Positions 1 to 8,681 are shown, numbered from the stretch's first letter. The stretch is DNA of 64,000 nucleotides from Lewinellaceae bacterium (GCA_020636435.1 JACJXX010000002.1:1860001-1924000), one strand, 5' to 3'. The notes: generated by a model from the sequence alone, not told the origin. Program-made: numbers and translations.

Positions 1-52
1 AGGATAATAACGGATAGCCAGTGACAGGCTTCCACCCTCCCGCCAGCGGCCA

Positions 53-1321
53 TCAGCCCAGGATGAGCGCCACCGTTGTCAACAACCCGGTCAGTGCGCT
101 CAGCGCAATGGTATTTTTATTGGACAGGACCAGTTCGCGGTCGTTGTAATGCTGCCGGATGTGGCCAAAGATCAGCAGCCCTCCTATTATAGAAAGGAAG
201 CTCACAGCGACGAGCCAGATATTGAGGCCCGGCAGCAACCAGACAATGGCCAGGTTGATGATGAAAGACATCAGCAGGATCGCCAGATAGATGTAGGTGC
301 TCTTTTCTTTTCCGAAAGTCACCACCAAATGGTTTTTACCGGTAGTGGCATCGGAGGCGGCATCCGGAAATTCGTTGATGAGCAGGATATTGGCGGTCAG
401 CAGGCCAACCGGCAGGCCGATGAGGAAGGCCATTGGGTTCAGTTGTTGGGTCATGACGTAGACCAGGCCGGCAGTGACCAGCGGGCCAAAAGCCAGGGCG
501 ATGCCCAATTCCCCCAAGCCTTTTCGCGCTACCAGGCGGACGGGAGGCGCGGTATACAGATAACCTATTGCCAGGCCGGCCAGGCCGATCCACAAGGTGG
601 CAGGGCCGGTGGCATAAGCGAGAAAAATACCGATCAGGGTGGCGGCGGCGATCAGGCCGAGCCCCAGGCGTTTGGAGCCTTCCAGCGAGATAAGCCCCAG
701 CTCAATGGCGCGGCTGCCCCCGGAGAATTGCAGGAAGTAATCGTTATTCGCGCCGTCGGTGCCGTCTTTCACGTCGAAGTAGTCGTTCATCACGTTGCTG
801 CCCAGGTGCAGCAGTATTACGCCCAGAACGGCCAGCGTGAAGTACAGCCAGTTGAAAGCCGACGGATCGTTCAACAGGTAGTGGTAAGCGTAAGCCCCTC
901 CGATAAAGGCGGGCATCGCCACCGCCGAAATGAAGGGCAGGCGGGTAATGGCCAGTACCCGGATTAACTTGGTTGTCCACTTGATAGGCACCTCCACCTC
1001 TTCTTCAATAGCCTCCGTCACGCCGCAGTACCCCGTCTGGCCATTGGCCTTGCCATTTGCAAAAGTGGGGGTTACCCGAATGCGGGCATTAAAGGCTGAA
1101 CCATCTTTTCGGATGAATTTGGTCTTCGCAATGTACTCCCCTTCCTGGCTCGCCTGCTCCAGCCATACCGGCACATTCTGCAGGACGATCTCTCCGGGGG
1201 AAAAAACGGAAACCCGTTCTTTGCCGATGACCTCATCGGCACGGTATCCGAAGAGTTTTTCGGCGCCTTTGCTGAAGGTCTCAATACGGCCTTCCATGTC
1301 GCAGGTGATTACGCTTTTCAT
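53..1321 (-). CDS. PAS domain-UbiA family prenyltransferase fusion
   Basis: The first ~115 residues form a PAS-like sensor domain (FGYRADEVIGKE, then a typical FIRKDGSAF strand). The rest is a polytopic membrane protein of the UbiA superfamily, with the first Asp-rich prenyl-diphosphate/Mg site NDYFDVKDGTDGANND and a second one near NEFPDAASDATTGK. By family, UbiA/MenA enzymes attach an isoprenoid chain to an aromatic acceptor, such as the naphthoquinone head group, in the inner membrane. The C-terminal part alone has about the length of a MenA-type enzyme, so the PAS region is an added N-terminal module. I chose the ATG at 1321; an in-frame TTG 18 bases upstream is a less likely start. The acceptor substrate cannot be told from sequence. 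The fusion suggests redox or ligand control of prenylation, which is inference. Confidence 0.85.
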   Translation of the reverse strand: MKSVITCDMEGRIETFSKGAEKLFGYRADEVIGKERVSVFSPGEIVLQNVPVWLEQASQEGEYIAKTKFIRKDGSAFNARIRVTPTFANGKANGQTGYCGVTEAIEEEVEVPIKWTTKLIRVLAITRLPFISAVAMPAFIGGAYAYHYLLNDPSAFNWLYFTLAVLGVILLHLGSNVMNDYFDVKDGTDGANNDYFLQFSGGSRAIELGLISLEGSKRLGLGLIAAATLIGIFLAYATGPATLWIGLAGLAIGYLYTAPPVRLVARKGLGELGIALAFGPLVTAGLVYVMTQQLNPMAFLIGLPVGLLTANILLINEFPDAASDATTGKNHLVVTFGKEKSTYIYLAILLMSFIINLAIVWLLPGLNIWLVAVSFLSIIGGLLIFGHIRQHYNDRELVLSNKNTIALSALTGLLTTVALILG

Positions 1322-1376
1322 AATATTCAATTTTTTCAATAATTACTGAAAGTTAAACAATGAAGATTGCGTTTTG

Positions 1377-1404
1377 TTCGTGCGGCGATCATCTTGATCG
1401 CACG
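1377..1404 (-). repeat. REP-like palindrome, inverted copy
   Basis: This is the reverse-complement copy of the palindromic unit found at 2175, 2341 and 2397. It has the core GCGATCATCTTGATCGC with a TCGTGC flank. It lies between the PAS-UbiA gene start and the transposase gene, opposite in orientation to the other copies, as in paired REP arrangements. Confidence 0.75.
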
Positions 1405-1431
1405 TGTAAAAAGGTAAAAAGTGTAATTTGT

Positions 1432-1492
1432 GCCGGGCGATCCCTCCTCTGCTAAAGCTACGGGCGGGCAGGCAGGATGATCGCGGCACGAG
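1432..1492 (+). repeat. REP-like palindrome interrupted by about 30 bp
   Basis: The left arm GCCGGGCGATC (1432-1442) and the right part CAGGATGATCGCGGCACGAG (1473-1492) match the intact units, but about 30 bp containing GGGCGGGCAGG separate them. The copy ends four bases before the stop codon of the transposase gene on the other strand. Confidence 0.65.
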
Positions 1493-1496
1493 CTGC

Positions 1497-2138
1497 TTAA
1501 GGTAACAGTTCCGCTGAGCAAAAGGTCCAGGGCCAATCCTGCCATTGCCCTACCAGCTTTGCCTTTACGGGATTCTGCAATATATAATTCAGTATCCTGA
1601 AAAACGATTCGTTGTCTCTTACCAGATGGTCATAACTCTCATGCTGCCAGAAATCTCCTTGCCGCCCCAAAAGTTTATTGGCTTCATTCCCGGTAAAGGA
1701 TTTATGACGGCCCAGGGCGTCATAAAGGGGAGGGCTTCCTTCTCTCAAACTTAATAAAGCATGCACGTGATTAGACATGATGCAATAGGCCCACAAATAG
1801 AAAAAATGTTCGCCGCAGTAGGACAAGGAATCAGCAACCACTTTGGCGATTTCGGGCTTGGATAACCAATAGGGACCGTTAGGGTTACTATCCAGGTACT
1901 GGTCATACCTTTCGAAAAAATAGTGCCAATAGGCTTCACCCCGTTTTTTCCGTAAGACAGCTTCATTAAATGCTTGATGCTCAATTTGAGCCTTCTTTTT
2001 CTCCAGTTCCATTTTCCATTTCCAAAGCAATTTCACAGGAATGGAACCATGGAGGCGATAGGTGATGAAGAAAGTACCTCCTTGGGGCTGGAGGTGTGGG
2101 AGGCGGCGCCGATATCTGGGTTTGTAAGGACGGGGCAT
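1497..2138 (-). CDS. REP-associated tyrosine transposase (RAYT, Y1_Tnp family)
   Basis: A 213-residue IS200-like Y1 transposase of the REP-associated type. It shows the HUH metal site MSNHVHALLSL, a basic N-terminus (MPRPYKPRYRRR), and the family signature WQHESYDHLVRDNESF followed by YILQNPVKAKLVG, where the Tyr is the expected nucleophile. By family, RAYTs cut single-stranded DNA at REP hairpins and are thought to spread REP sequences, although they are usually single-copy and domesticated. Here five copies of one palindrome lie within 1 kb on both sides of the gene, which strongly suggests a matched RAYT/REP pair. I used the internal ATG at 2138, because the upstream in-frame extension runs through a REP copy at 2175-2206 and has no family similarity. 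Confidence 0.88.
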   Translation of the reverse strand: MPRPYKPRYRRRLPHLQPQGGTFFITYRLHGSIPVKLLWKWKMELEKKKAQIEHQAFNEAVLRKKRGEAYWHYFFERYDQYLDSNPNGPYWLSKPEIAKVVADSLSYCGEHFFYLWAYCIMSNHVHALLSLREGSPPLYDALGRHKSFTGNEANKLLGRQGDFWQHESYDHLVRDNESFFRILNYILQNPVKAKLVGQWQDWPWTFCSAELLP

Positions 2139-2174
2139 GGTTCGGTGTTTTAAGTGTGATGTAATTGTTTTCAA

Positions 2175-2206
2175 GGGCCGGGCGATCAGGATGATCGCGG
2201 CACGAG
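2175..2206 (+). repeat. REP-like palindrome
   Basis: An intact unit with the core GCGATCAGGATGATCGC (two 7-base arms around a 3-base centre) and a conserved GGCACGAG tail. It lies 37 bp upstream of the transposase start codon. Confidence 0.8.
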
Positions 2207-2340
2207 TGTGCTCGCAAGTTAAGTCGGGGTATGGATAATGTTTGGGACAGTTCAAGGCTTTGGATCACTTGTTGACATTAACCTCTTTGTAGGTGAAATA
2301 CGTTTAGTTTATTGATTTGCAGTTTATTAGGCTTATGCAT

Positions 2341-2370
2341 GCCGGGCGATCAGGATGATCGCGGCACGAG
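2341..2370 (+). repeat. REP-like palindrome
   Basis: Core and tail are identical to the copy at 2175-2206. It is in the same orientation, in the divergent intergenic region between the transposase and the hydrolase gene. Confidence 0.8.
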
Positions 2371-2396
2371 GGGTAGGCTATGCATAAAGTATTTAG

Positions 2397-2427
2397 GGCC
2401 GGGCGATCAGGATGATCGCCGCACGAG
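2397..2427 (+). repeat. REP-like palindrome
   Basis: The same unit as at 2175-2206, with one change in the tail (CGCCGCACGAG instead of CGCGGCACGAG). It lies 26 bp downstream of the previous copy and 92 bp before the hydrolase gene. Apart from these copies, I see no gene in 2139-2519. Confidence 0.8.
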
Positions 2428-2519
2428 GCTGACAAAAATCACTCTGAATTGTTGCCAGTAGTCATTTTTTTTTACCGAAGTTCACAGTATCTTTTCCTTC
2501 ATGCCAAAATCCATCGCCC

Positions 2520-3425
2520 ATGCAAAATCCAGTTTACAGCACCGCCGAGGCTGAATCTTTCTTCCTTCGCCTCTACCAGGAACAACTCGACCAATGGCCG
2601 GTGCCCTTCGAACAGCATTTTGTCAGAACGGAGCATGGCATTACCCATGTACTTAGCTGTGGGGATGAGGCGGCGCCGCCGTTGATTTTGCTGCACGCCG
2701 CCAGCACGGCCAACATCGTTTGGAAACCCAATATCGAAACCCTGTCAGCCCATTTTCGGGTTTATGCCATCGACATTCTGGGGGAGGTGGGCCTGAGCGT
2801 TCCCTACCGGAAAAATAAAAATACCCGTGAACAGGTAGACTGGCTGGCGGAGGTTATGAACAAGTTGGGGGTAGAACGGGCCGCTGTCGCCGGCGGGTCG
2901 GCCGGAGGGTGCCTTGCCATCAATTTCGCAATTGATTGCCCCGACAGGGTGGGGGAACTGGTCTTGTTGGGCCCAATGGGCTTGCCGCCCTCCAACTTGC
3001 TAACCATGCTGAAGATTCTGTATTACGTATTGTTCCCAACGGAAAAAAACATTCAAAAGCTGATCCGCTGGTCCGTAGGATACAACCCCGCCGTCCTGGA
3101 AACTTACGAGCCCTGGTTCGAAGGTTTCTTCCAGGGTGTAGACAGCAGCTATGTGACCCGTCCTTCCAGGATTCCCAACAAGCGTTTAGCCAGCGTAGCA
3201 TGCCCTACCCTGCTCTTCCTGGGCCTGCGGGACGAGGTGATAGGGCCGCCTCGCCGATCTGAAAAACGGGCCCGCCGGATGCCCGGGCTGGAAAGAACGA
3301 TCCTGCTGGATACGGCCCACCTGATCAACTACGAAAAGCCGGCTATTGTGAATGAAGAGATGGTGAAGTTCCTGTTGAAAAACCAGAAAGAGAGCGCTCC
3401 TTCAGTGAAGGGAGCGCTTTCATGA
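2520..3425 (+). CDS. alpha/beta hydrolase
   Basis: A 301-residue alpha/beta-hydrolase fold protein. The HG-type oxyanion strand reads LILLHAAS, the nucleophile elbow GGSAGG puts the catalytic Ser near residue 127, an acid is likely in LGLRDEVIG, and the catalytic His is in LLDTAHLINY near the C-terminus. There is no signal peptide, so it should be cytoplasmic. The family covers esterases, lipases and C-C hydrolases, and the substrate cannot be assigned here. The last ~10 codons overlap a hairpin (3393-3418) that may act as its own terminator. The gene stands alone, between the REP cluster and the cyclase gene. Confidence 0.85.
   Translation: MQNPVYSTAEAESFFLRLYQEQLDQWPVPFEQHFVRTEHGITHVLSCGDEAAPPLILLHAASTANIVWKPNIETLSAHFRVYAIDILGEVGLSVPYRKNKNTREQVDWLAEVMNKLGVERAAVAGGSAGGCLAINFAIDCPDRVGELVLLGPMGLPPSNLLTMLKILYYVLFPTEKNIQKLIRWSVGYNPAVLETYEPWFEGFFQGVDSSYVTRPSRIPNKRLASVACPTLLFLGLRDEVIGPPRRSEKRARRMPGLERTILLDTAHLINYEKPAIVNEEMVKFLLKNQKESAPSVKGALS
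3393..3420 (+). terminator. Hairpin overlapping the hydrolase 3' end
   Basis: The arms AGCGCTCCTTC and GAAGGGAGCGCT pair around a 3-base loop with one bulged G, followed by only a short T stretch. It lies within the final codons of the hydrolase gene, so it may be both coding sequence and transcript end. Confidence 0.5.
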
Positions 3426-3523
3426 AAATATTTGCTCATAAAACTCCCAAACCATGAAAACGGCCTTCATCCTGATCGGATCAAGGAAACCCGAACTTGC
3501 ATCCTAAAACCGGGAGAATTCGG

Positions 3524-3531
3524 TAAATTTG
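3524..3531 (+). promoter_or_regulatory. TAnnTTTG -7 element upstream of the cyclase gene
   Basis: TAAATTTG matches the Bacteroidota -7 consensus and lies 42 bases before the chosen ATG. I see no good -33 TTTG at the usual spacing. An alternative upstream TTG start would overlap this element, which supports the ATG at 3574. Confidence 0.4.
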
Positions 3532-3573
3532 CAAAAAAAGTGTTCCGGATTCCGGGAAGAAAGCCTTAAGTCT

Positions 3574-4677
3574 ATGACGCAAAAAAAAAGGAACGCATCC
3601 CTGTCCAACAAACTCAGGAGCGAGGGCAGAAAGATTTTATGGATTACAGTAGGCTGGACGTCCATATCCGTCTTTCAGTTTTTTAATGTTTATTCCTCCG
3701 TTAAAGCCCTCGGGTGCATTACTCCCGGCCTCGATGCAGGCTTGTTTTTCAAGGCCAGCATTTTATCGGGCCTGATGGCGGGCATTTTGGGCGGCAGCAC
3801 GGTAGTCCTGCTCTGGGAGGAATGGCTCCGGGACAAAACGTACGGCTGGGCCCTGTTCAGCATTTTCTGGTCCTTTACGGTGATTTTTTTTGTCATATCC
3901 GTGTCTTCCGGCCTATTCCTGTACAGTAATGAATCCGGGCTTTCGGCCTTTTCGCGCCAAGCATGGGGGCATGTGCTGGGCGACCTGGCCGAACCGGGCA
4001 CCCTGCAAAACTACCTTTTCTGGTTGTTCATCGTACTGTCCACCCTGATTATCCTGCAGGTGAACGACAAGTACGGCCCGGGTATTTTTGCCGCCTTTTT
4101 GATGGGAAAGTACTTCCGCCCGCAGCGGGAAGAGCGGATTTTCATGTTCCTCGACCTGCGTTCGTCTACCACCATCGCCGAAAAACTGGGGGAGGAACGC
4201 TATTTCAACTTCCTCAGAGACGTCTTCCAGCACGCCACCCCCAGCATCCTCTACGCCAGAGGGGAAATTTATCAATACGTGGGCGATGAGATCGTCATTA
4301 GCTGGAAAATGAAAAACGGGATGGAAAACGCCAATTGCCTGCGCTGCTTTTTCGATGTTCAGCTGGAACTGCGCCGCCGGGCGCCCTACTACCAGGAAAC
4401 CTACAAGGCTATCCCCGAATTTAAAGCGGGCCTGCACTACGGTTTTGTCATGGCCGGCGAGGTAGGCGTGGTAAAACGGGACATTGCCTTCTCCGGCGAC
4501 GTGCTCAACACGGCGGCCCGGATACAGGCCAAGTGCAACGAGCTGGGCGTCAATATCCTGCTCTCCAAATTATTACTGGACAAACTTTCCCTGCCCCCTC
4601 ATTCTTTCGAACCCAAAAAGATAGGAGATATGCTGCTGAGAGGCAAGCAGGAGAAAGTGGTGCTGTATACTGTTTGA
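3574..4677 (+). CDS. Membrane-bound class III adenylate/guanylate cyclase
   Basis: A 367-residue protein with about four transmembrane segments (residues ~20-45, 60-85, 95-118, 145-165) and a C-terminal class III cyclase catalytic domain (~185-365). The two metal-binding aspartates are visible in FLDLRSS (D194) and YVGDEIVISW (D238). The transition-state Asn and Arg are in FSGDVLNTAARIQ, so the domain looks active. It should make cAMP or cGMP in the cytoplasm under control of the membrane domain; base specificity cannot be fixed by eye. The start is the ATG at 3574, because the upstream TTG lies in a promoter-like element. It converges on the LytTR gene across a terminator, with no obvious partner. 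Confidence 0.85.
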   Translation: MTQKKRNASLSNKLRSEGRKILWITVGWTSISVFQFFNVYSSVKALGCITPGLDAGLFFKASILSGLMAGILGGSTVVLLWEEWLRDKTYGWALFSIFWSFTVIFFVISVSSGLFLYSNESGLSAFSRQAWGHVLGDLAEPGTLQNYLFWLFIVLSTLIILQVNDKYGPGIFAAFLMGKYFRPQREERIFMFLDLRSSTTIAEKLGEERYFNFLRDVFQHATPSILYARGEIYQYVGDEIVISWKMKNGMENANCLRCFFDVQLELRRRAPYYQETYKAIPEFKAGLHYGFVMAGEVGVVKRDIAFSGDVLNTAARIQAKCNELGVNILLSKLLLDKLSLPPHSFEPKKIGDMLLRGKQEKVVLYTV

Positions 4678-4687
4678 TGGCGCTGAA

Positions 4688-4721
4688 AATAAAAAAGCCC
4701 ACCCTGATCTTCAGGGCAGGC
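4688..4721 (-). terminator. Rho-independent terminator of the LytTR operon
   Basis: Read on the minus strand, the imperfect hairpin GCCTGCCCTGA/TCAGGGTGGGC (9 of 11 pairs) is followed by TTTTTTATTTT. It lies about 50 bases after the response-regulator stop codon, between convergent genes. Confidence 0.7.
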
Positions 4722-4770
4722 CCGCCCGTAAAGGGCAAGGCAGCCTAATTATCGAAAGCCAAATCGACCA

Positions 4771-5514
4771 CTAAAACTGCCTCAGTAATTCTTCGCGGCG
4801 GCTGCGGGATACCGGGAGCTTCATCTTGTTGCTCATCACCAGGTAACCGCCATCGGCCCGCACGAATTCGCGCACGTGGTTGAGGTTGACCAGGTGGGAA
4901 TGATGCGTGCGGTAAAAACCATACTCCACCAGCAGCTCCTCGAAATCCTTCAGCGTTCTTGAGATCAGCTTTTTTCTTCCATCCTTCATGTAGATCATGG
5001 TATAGTTGCTGTCGGAAGAACAGGCTACGATCTCCTCGGGAAAGACAAATTCGATGCTCTCTTTGGTGGCCAGGGCTATTTTGCCGGGCCGCCCCCGCTG
5101 TTCCTCTTTGATGTTGCTGAACAGCACCTCCAACTGCGAGTTGGATAAGTTGTGCCTCGATTTTTGAGAATGCCGCTCAACCGCCGCCTTCAACTCTTCT
5201 GCCTGGATGGGCTTGAGCAGGTAGTCCAGCGCGCTGAACTTGATGGCGCGGATGCCGAACTCGTCGTAGGCCGTAGTGAAGATCACATCAAAGGGCACTT
5301 CACCCAGGCTTTCCAGCAACTCGAAACCATTGAGCCGCGGCATTTCAATATCCAAAAATAACAGATTCGGCGGACTTTCCTGCAAATGCGCCAGGCCCTT
5401 CTCCGAATCCGTGAACGAAGCGGCTACTTCTACCTCGGGGCAATGCTTCTCCAGTTTGAGCTTCAGCGTTTCCACGCTGTGGCGTTCGTCATCTATTATT
5501 ACGGCTTTAACCAT
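4771..5514 (-). CDS. LytTR family response regulator
   Basis: A 247-residue two-component regulator. The receiver domain (~1-120) has the acidic pair in VIIDDERH, the phospho-acceptor Asp55 in FLDIEMPRLNGFELL, the Thr in IFTTAYDEFG and Lys101 in LLKPIQ. A LytTR DNA-binding domain fills ~145-247 (FYRTHHSHLVNL and VREFVRADGGYLVM). It follows the sensor kinase gene on the same strand after 23 bases, so the two are almost certainly one operon and a cognate pair. I chose the ATG at 5514; the frame extends 13 codons upstream without family similarity and would overlap the kinase gene. Target genes are unknown. A terminator lies downstream. Confidence 0.92.
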   Translation of the reverse strand: MVKAVIIDDERHSVETLKLKLEKHCPEVEVAASFTDSEKGLAHLQESPPNLLFLDIEMPRLNGFELLESLGEVPFDVIFTTAYDEFGIRAIKFSALDYLLKPIQAEELKAAVERHSQKSRHNLSNSQLEVLFSNIKEEQRGRPGKIALATKESIEFVFPEEIVACSSDSNYTMIYMKDGRKKLISRTLKDFEELLVEYGFYRTHHSHLVNLNHVREFVRADGGYLVMSNKMKLPVSRSRREELLRQF

Positions 5515-5537
5515 GGTGTTGGGTTTTTTGTTCTTAT

Positions 5538-8500
5538 TTACAAAGGTATCCAAAGCTCCACCCTCGTGCCCCGCCCCTGCCCGTTATCGTCCTTAAGGTC
5601 AACAACCTCGACCGAAGCATTGGCGTTGTAGAGTTTGTTGATCATGCTGATGCGGTCCTGAGTAATAGTCATGCCCATAGACTTCCTCCGGGTGGCGGTT
5701 TTCGACCGCAACCGCCTGGCCTCTTCCCTGCCGATGCCGTTGTCTTCTATCACGCAATGCAGGGCGCCGTTCTGCCGGGTAATGGCCAGGTCCAGGTGGC
5801 CCTTGCCTTCTTTATGCACCAGGCCATGCCAGATGGCATTCTCCACATAAGGCTGCAGGAGCATGGGCGGTATTTCTATATCCTCGATCCGGAGCCCCCG
5901 GCTTATTTTTACTTCGTAGTCGAACTGGTGCTCGAACCGCAGGCTCTCCATTTCAATATACAACCTTAAAGACTCCAGTTCATCTTTCAGGTTGACGTAT
6001 TCCGACCGGGAATTCTGCAGGATGAGCCGGATGAGCCGCGAAAAGCGGTTGAGGTAATCAGAGGCTTTGTCGGTATCATTCTTCAGGATATAGTAGTCAA
6101 TAGAATTGAGGCAGTTGAAAATGAAGTGCGGGTTCATCTGCGCGCGCAGGGCATTTAGTTCCACATTGGCCAGCTTGCGGTCGAAGTCGGTTTTCATGGC
6201 CTCCTTTTTGCGGACCTGGGAAATGCGCCAGCGCACAAAAAGGGCTACGTTCAGCAGCAGGAACAAGCCGAAGGACAGCCAAAACCACCAGGCTTTCCAC
6301 CAGGGGGTGGTGATGAAAATGTCGAGCGTATAGGGTTTGTCATTCCACACCCCCTCGTTGTTGGCGGCTTTAAGGCGAAACTGGTACCGCCCGCCGGGAA
6401 TATTCGTATAGGAAGCAAAACGGCGCTTGCCGGCGTAGGCCCAGCCTTCGTCCACTCCTGCCAATTGATAGGCAAAAGTATTCTGTTCTGGAAGGTTGAA
6501 GCTGATAGCGGAAAACTCGAAGGAGAAAAAGTTTTGCCGGTAGCTAAGCCGCACTTCCCCCTCCCGGGGCAAAGCAGTTTCTTGGTCAAAAACCTTGAAG
6601 GAAGTCAGGTAGGGGGTAGGAAACTCCGGATTGGCGCGAAGGTGGCCGGGGTGAAAAAGATACAGGCCCTTCCTGGCGCCGATGGCAAGTTCGCCGTTTT
6701 TCAACAATTTAAAAATATTGGAATTCTTTGCCGGCACCCCATAACCAGGGCCGAACAATTCACTTTTCAGCACAGTAGGGTTGAAGCGGACCAGGCCCTG
6801 CCCGCTGTTGATCCAAAGCATCCCACTCTTGTCGCCTATTACACTCTGAACATTATCGCACTTCAGGCCTTCCCCCGGCGTATACTTTCTGACGATGCCC
6901 CGTTCGGGCGCATTGAGGTCGACAACGCCCAGGCCTTCCATCCCGCCGGCAACCCAGAGCCTGCCCTGGCGTCCCTCGGCAAAGCCCCAGACATTTGCAA
7001 AACTGCGGGACTGGCCATCCTCGCTCACTGCCGGGAAGTTGACGAACTTATCCTGTTTGGGCAAATACACGCTAAAGCCGGAGGCTGCCCTTATCCAGAT
7101 GTGCCCCCGGCTGTCCCGAAACAGATTTTCGATCCAGGTGCTGCGGTTGACATCCCCGCCTTGTAGTTCCTTTTCGTAGTGGCGCACCGTCCGGTCGGCC
7201 AGGTTAATCCGGAAAAGGCCCCGGCGCCGGCTCCCGAGCCAGGCCTCTCCGTTGTCTCCTTCCGCCAGCGACCGGAAGAAGGGGGCTTCATCGGGCAAAG
7301 GCAGGGGAATGTGTTCCAGGCGCCTTTCCTTTTCAAGAAAATAAAAAAGGTCATTGGTGCAGGCCACCAGCAAACGGCCATTTTTCAGGCGCAGTATTTT
7401 CTGGGCAGGAAAGCCGCCGAGGTTGTCGTAAAATTGCGGGGGCGCCCGGACGACGCTCCACTCGCCGGTTTGGCGGTCCAGGATATACAGCCCTTCCCCC
7501 TGAATGACGGCCAGGTACAGGAACCGGCCGTCCAGGCTTTCTTCGACGCCATTAGTGATGTAATAAAGCTCGTCATCCGGAACGGGAAACTCCCGGAACT
7601 CCACTTGATTGCGCAGAGGGTTGAACAGGAAAAAGCCCCATTCGGTGACGCCCCACATCCGCCCCTGCAGATCGATGTGGGCGGCGCCGTAAGCCAGCCC
7701 TTCTCCTCTTTTGTTGTAATAGACTTTCTCCACCCGGAAGGCCTCCAGGTTGAAAACTGCCATCCCCATGTTGTAGGTGATCCACAGTTCAGCCGGCTCC
7801 ACCGGCAGCAGGGAGATCACCGCCCGCCGGGCGATGGAACGATGCCCCTCCGTGCCAGGAAAATCCAGGTGCCGGAACTGTTCCGTTGCCGGATCGAATT
7901 CTCCGGCGCCGCCCCAGCCGCCAATGTAGATTTTGCCATTCGGATGAGGGCAGACTTTGCGCATGGAGTTGAAACCGTGCTGCCAGTCTGCTTCGGGAGA
8001 GGATAAGGCATAAGCCCGGTGTTGGCCGGATGCTGTATTGAAACGCACCAGCCCGCCCAGAGTGGCCAGCCACAGGATGGAATCGCCTTCCAGCCCCGGT
8101 TCGATGTCCAGCACATTGTTGAGCCGGGCGGTATCCATCATGGCAACATCGCTGCTGCTCAGGGAGAACGTCTCAAATTCATTGACGCAGTGGCTGTAGC
8201 GAACGATGCCTCCCGGCCCGGAAGCCAGCCAGATGTAGCCATGGCTGTCTTCAAAAATATCATTGACCCGCCCCAACGGCAAGCCTTCCATGTCCAGGCC
8301 AGAATAATTGCGGAAAGTCTCCTGCCGGGTGTCCATCACGCTTACGCCGGCATCCGTACCCACCCATAGCTGCCCTTCACTGTCGAACAGCAGGTTATTG
8401 ACCATATTGTCCGCCAGGGAAGTTGAATCGCCTTCTGTTTTCTGGAAGACTTTCACCTCCGAGCCGTCGAAGCGCACCAGCCCGTTGGCGGTGCCCAGCC

Positions 8501-8681
8501 AGATGAAGCCCCGGCTGCCGGGCACGGCGGCGGAAACGTAATTGCTGGGCAGGCCGTTGTCTTCATTCAGCACGATGGGGTTGCCGAAATTCGGCTGCCC
8601 AATGGTTGAAATGCTCATCAGCCCAAGGAGTAAACTCCAAAAATACCGGATAATATGCCGGGGTAGCCCCAATAGGTTCAT
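5538..8681 (-). CDS. Reg_prop/Y_Y_Y sensor histidine kinase, LytS-type kinase domain
   Basis: A 1047-residue membrane sensor. A signal-like N-terminus is followed by a long periplasmic double beta-propeller of two-component-regulator repeats (recurrent GxIWLGT and GLVRF motifs, residues ~40-690). A Y_Y_Y domain (~700-790) and one transmembrane helix rich in Trp and Leu (~795-818) follow. The cytoplasmic part is a His_kinase/HATPase region with the phospho-acceptor box NPHFIFNCLNSIDYY and N-box-like residues in LQPYVENAIWHGLVHK. This architecture is common in Bacteroidota, often for carbohydrate or surface cues; the ligand here is unknown. Its response regulator is encoded 23 bases downstream. 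No receiver domain is fused, so phosphotransfer should go to the separate LytTR protein. Confidence 0.92.
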   Translation of the reverse strand: MNLLGLPRHIIRYFWSLLLGLMSISTIGQPNFGNPIVLNEDNGLPSNYVSAAVPGSRGFIWLGTANGLVRFDGSEVKVFQKTEGDSTSLADNMVNNLLFDSEGQLWVGTDAGVSVMDTRQETFRNYSGLDMEGLPLGRVNDIFEDSHGYIWLASGPGGIVRYSHCVNEFETFSLSSSDVAMMDTARLNNVLDIEPGLEGDSILWLATLGGLVRFNTASGQHRAYALSSPEADWQHGFNSMRKVCPHPNGKIYIGGWGGAGEFDPATEQFRHLDFPGTEGHRSIARRAVISLLPVEPAELWITYNMGMAVFNLEAFRVEKVYYNKRGEGLAYGAAHIDLQGRMWGVTEWGFFLFNPLRNQVEFREFPVPDDELYYITNGVEESLDGRFLYLAVIQGEGLYILDRQTGEWSVVRAPPQFYDNLGGFPAQKILRLKNGRLLVACTNDLFYFLEKERRLEHIPLPLPDEAPFFRSLAEGDNGEAWLGSRRRGLFRINLADRTVRHYEKELQGGDVNRSTWIENLFRDSRGHIWIRAASGFSVYLPKQDKFVNFPAVSEDGQSRSFANVWGFAEGRQGRLWVAGGMEGLGVVDLNAPERGIVRKYTPGEGLKCDNVQSVIGDKSGMLWINSGQGLVRFNPTVLKSELFGPGYGVPAKNSNIFKLLKNGELAIGARKGLYLFHPGHLRANPEFPTPYLTSFKVFDQETALPREGEVRLSYRQNFFSFEFSAISFNLPEQNTFAYQLAGVDEGWAYAGKRRFASYTNIPGGRYQFRLKAANNEGVWNDKPYTLDIFITTPWWKAWWFWLSFGLFLLLNVALFVRWRISQVRKKEAMKTDFDRKLANVELNALRAQMNPHFIFNCLNSIDYYILKNDTDKASDYLNRFSRLIRLILQNSRSEYVNLKDELESLRLYIEMESLRFEHQFDYEVKISRGLRIEDIEIPPMLLQPYVENAIWHGLVHKEGKGHLDLAITRQNGALHCVIEDNGIGREEARRLRSKTATRRKSMGMTITQDRISMINKLYNANASVEVVDLKDDNGQGRGTRVELWIPL

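Noticed and set aside
149..967. 272-codon frame opposite the PAS-UbiA gene
   Set aside because: Gln/Asp-rich shadow of the transmembrane prenyltransferase on the other strand.
3454..3507. 17-codon frame starting MKTAFILIGSRK before the cyclase gene
   Set aside because: It is too short to support. It may be a leader or chance, and it ends before the promoter-like element.
6465..7166. Plus-strand frame opposite the sensor kinase propeller
   Set aside because: It is antisense to a well-supported kinase gene and has no recognisable domain.
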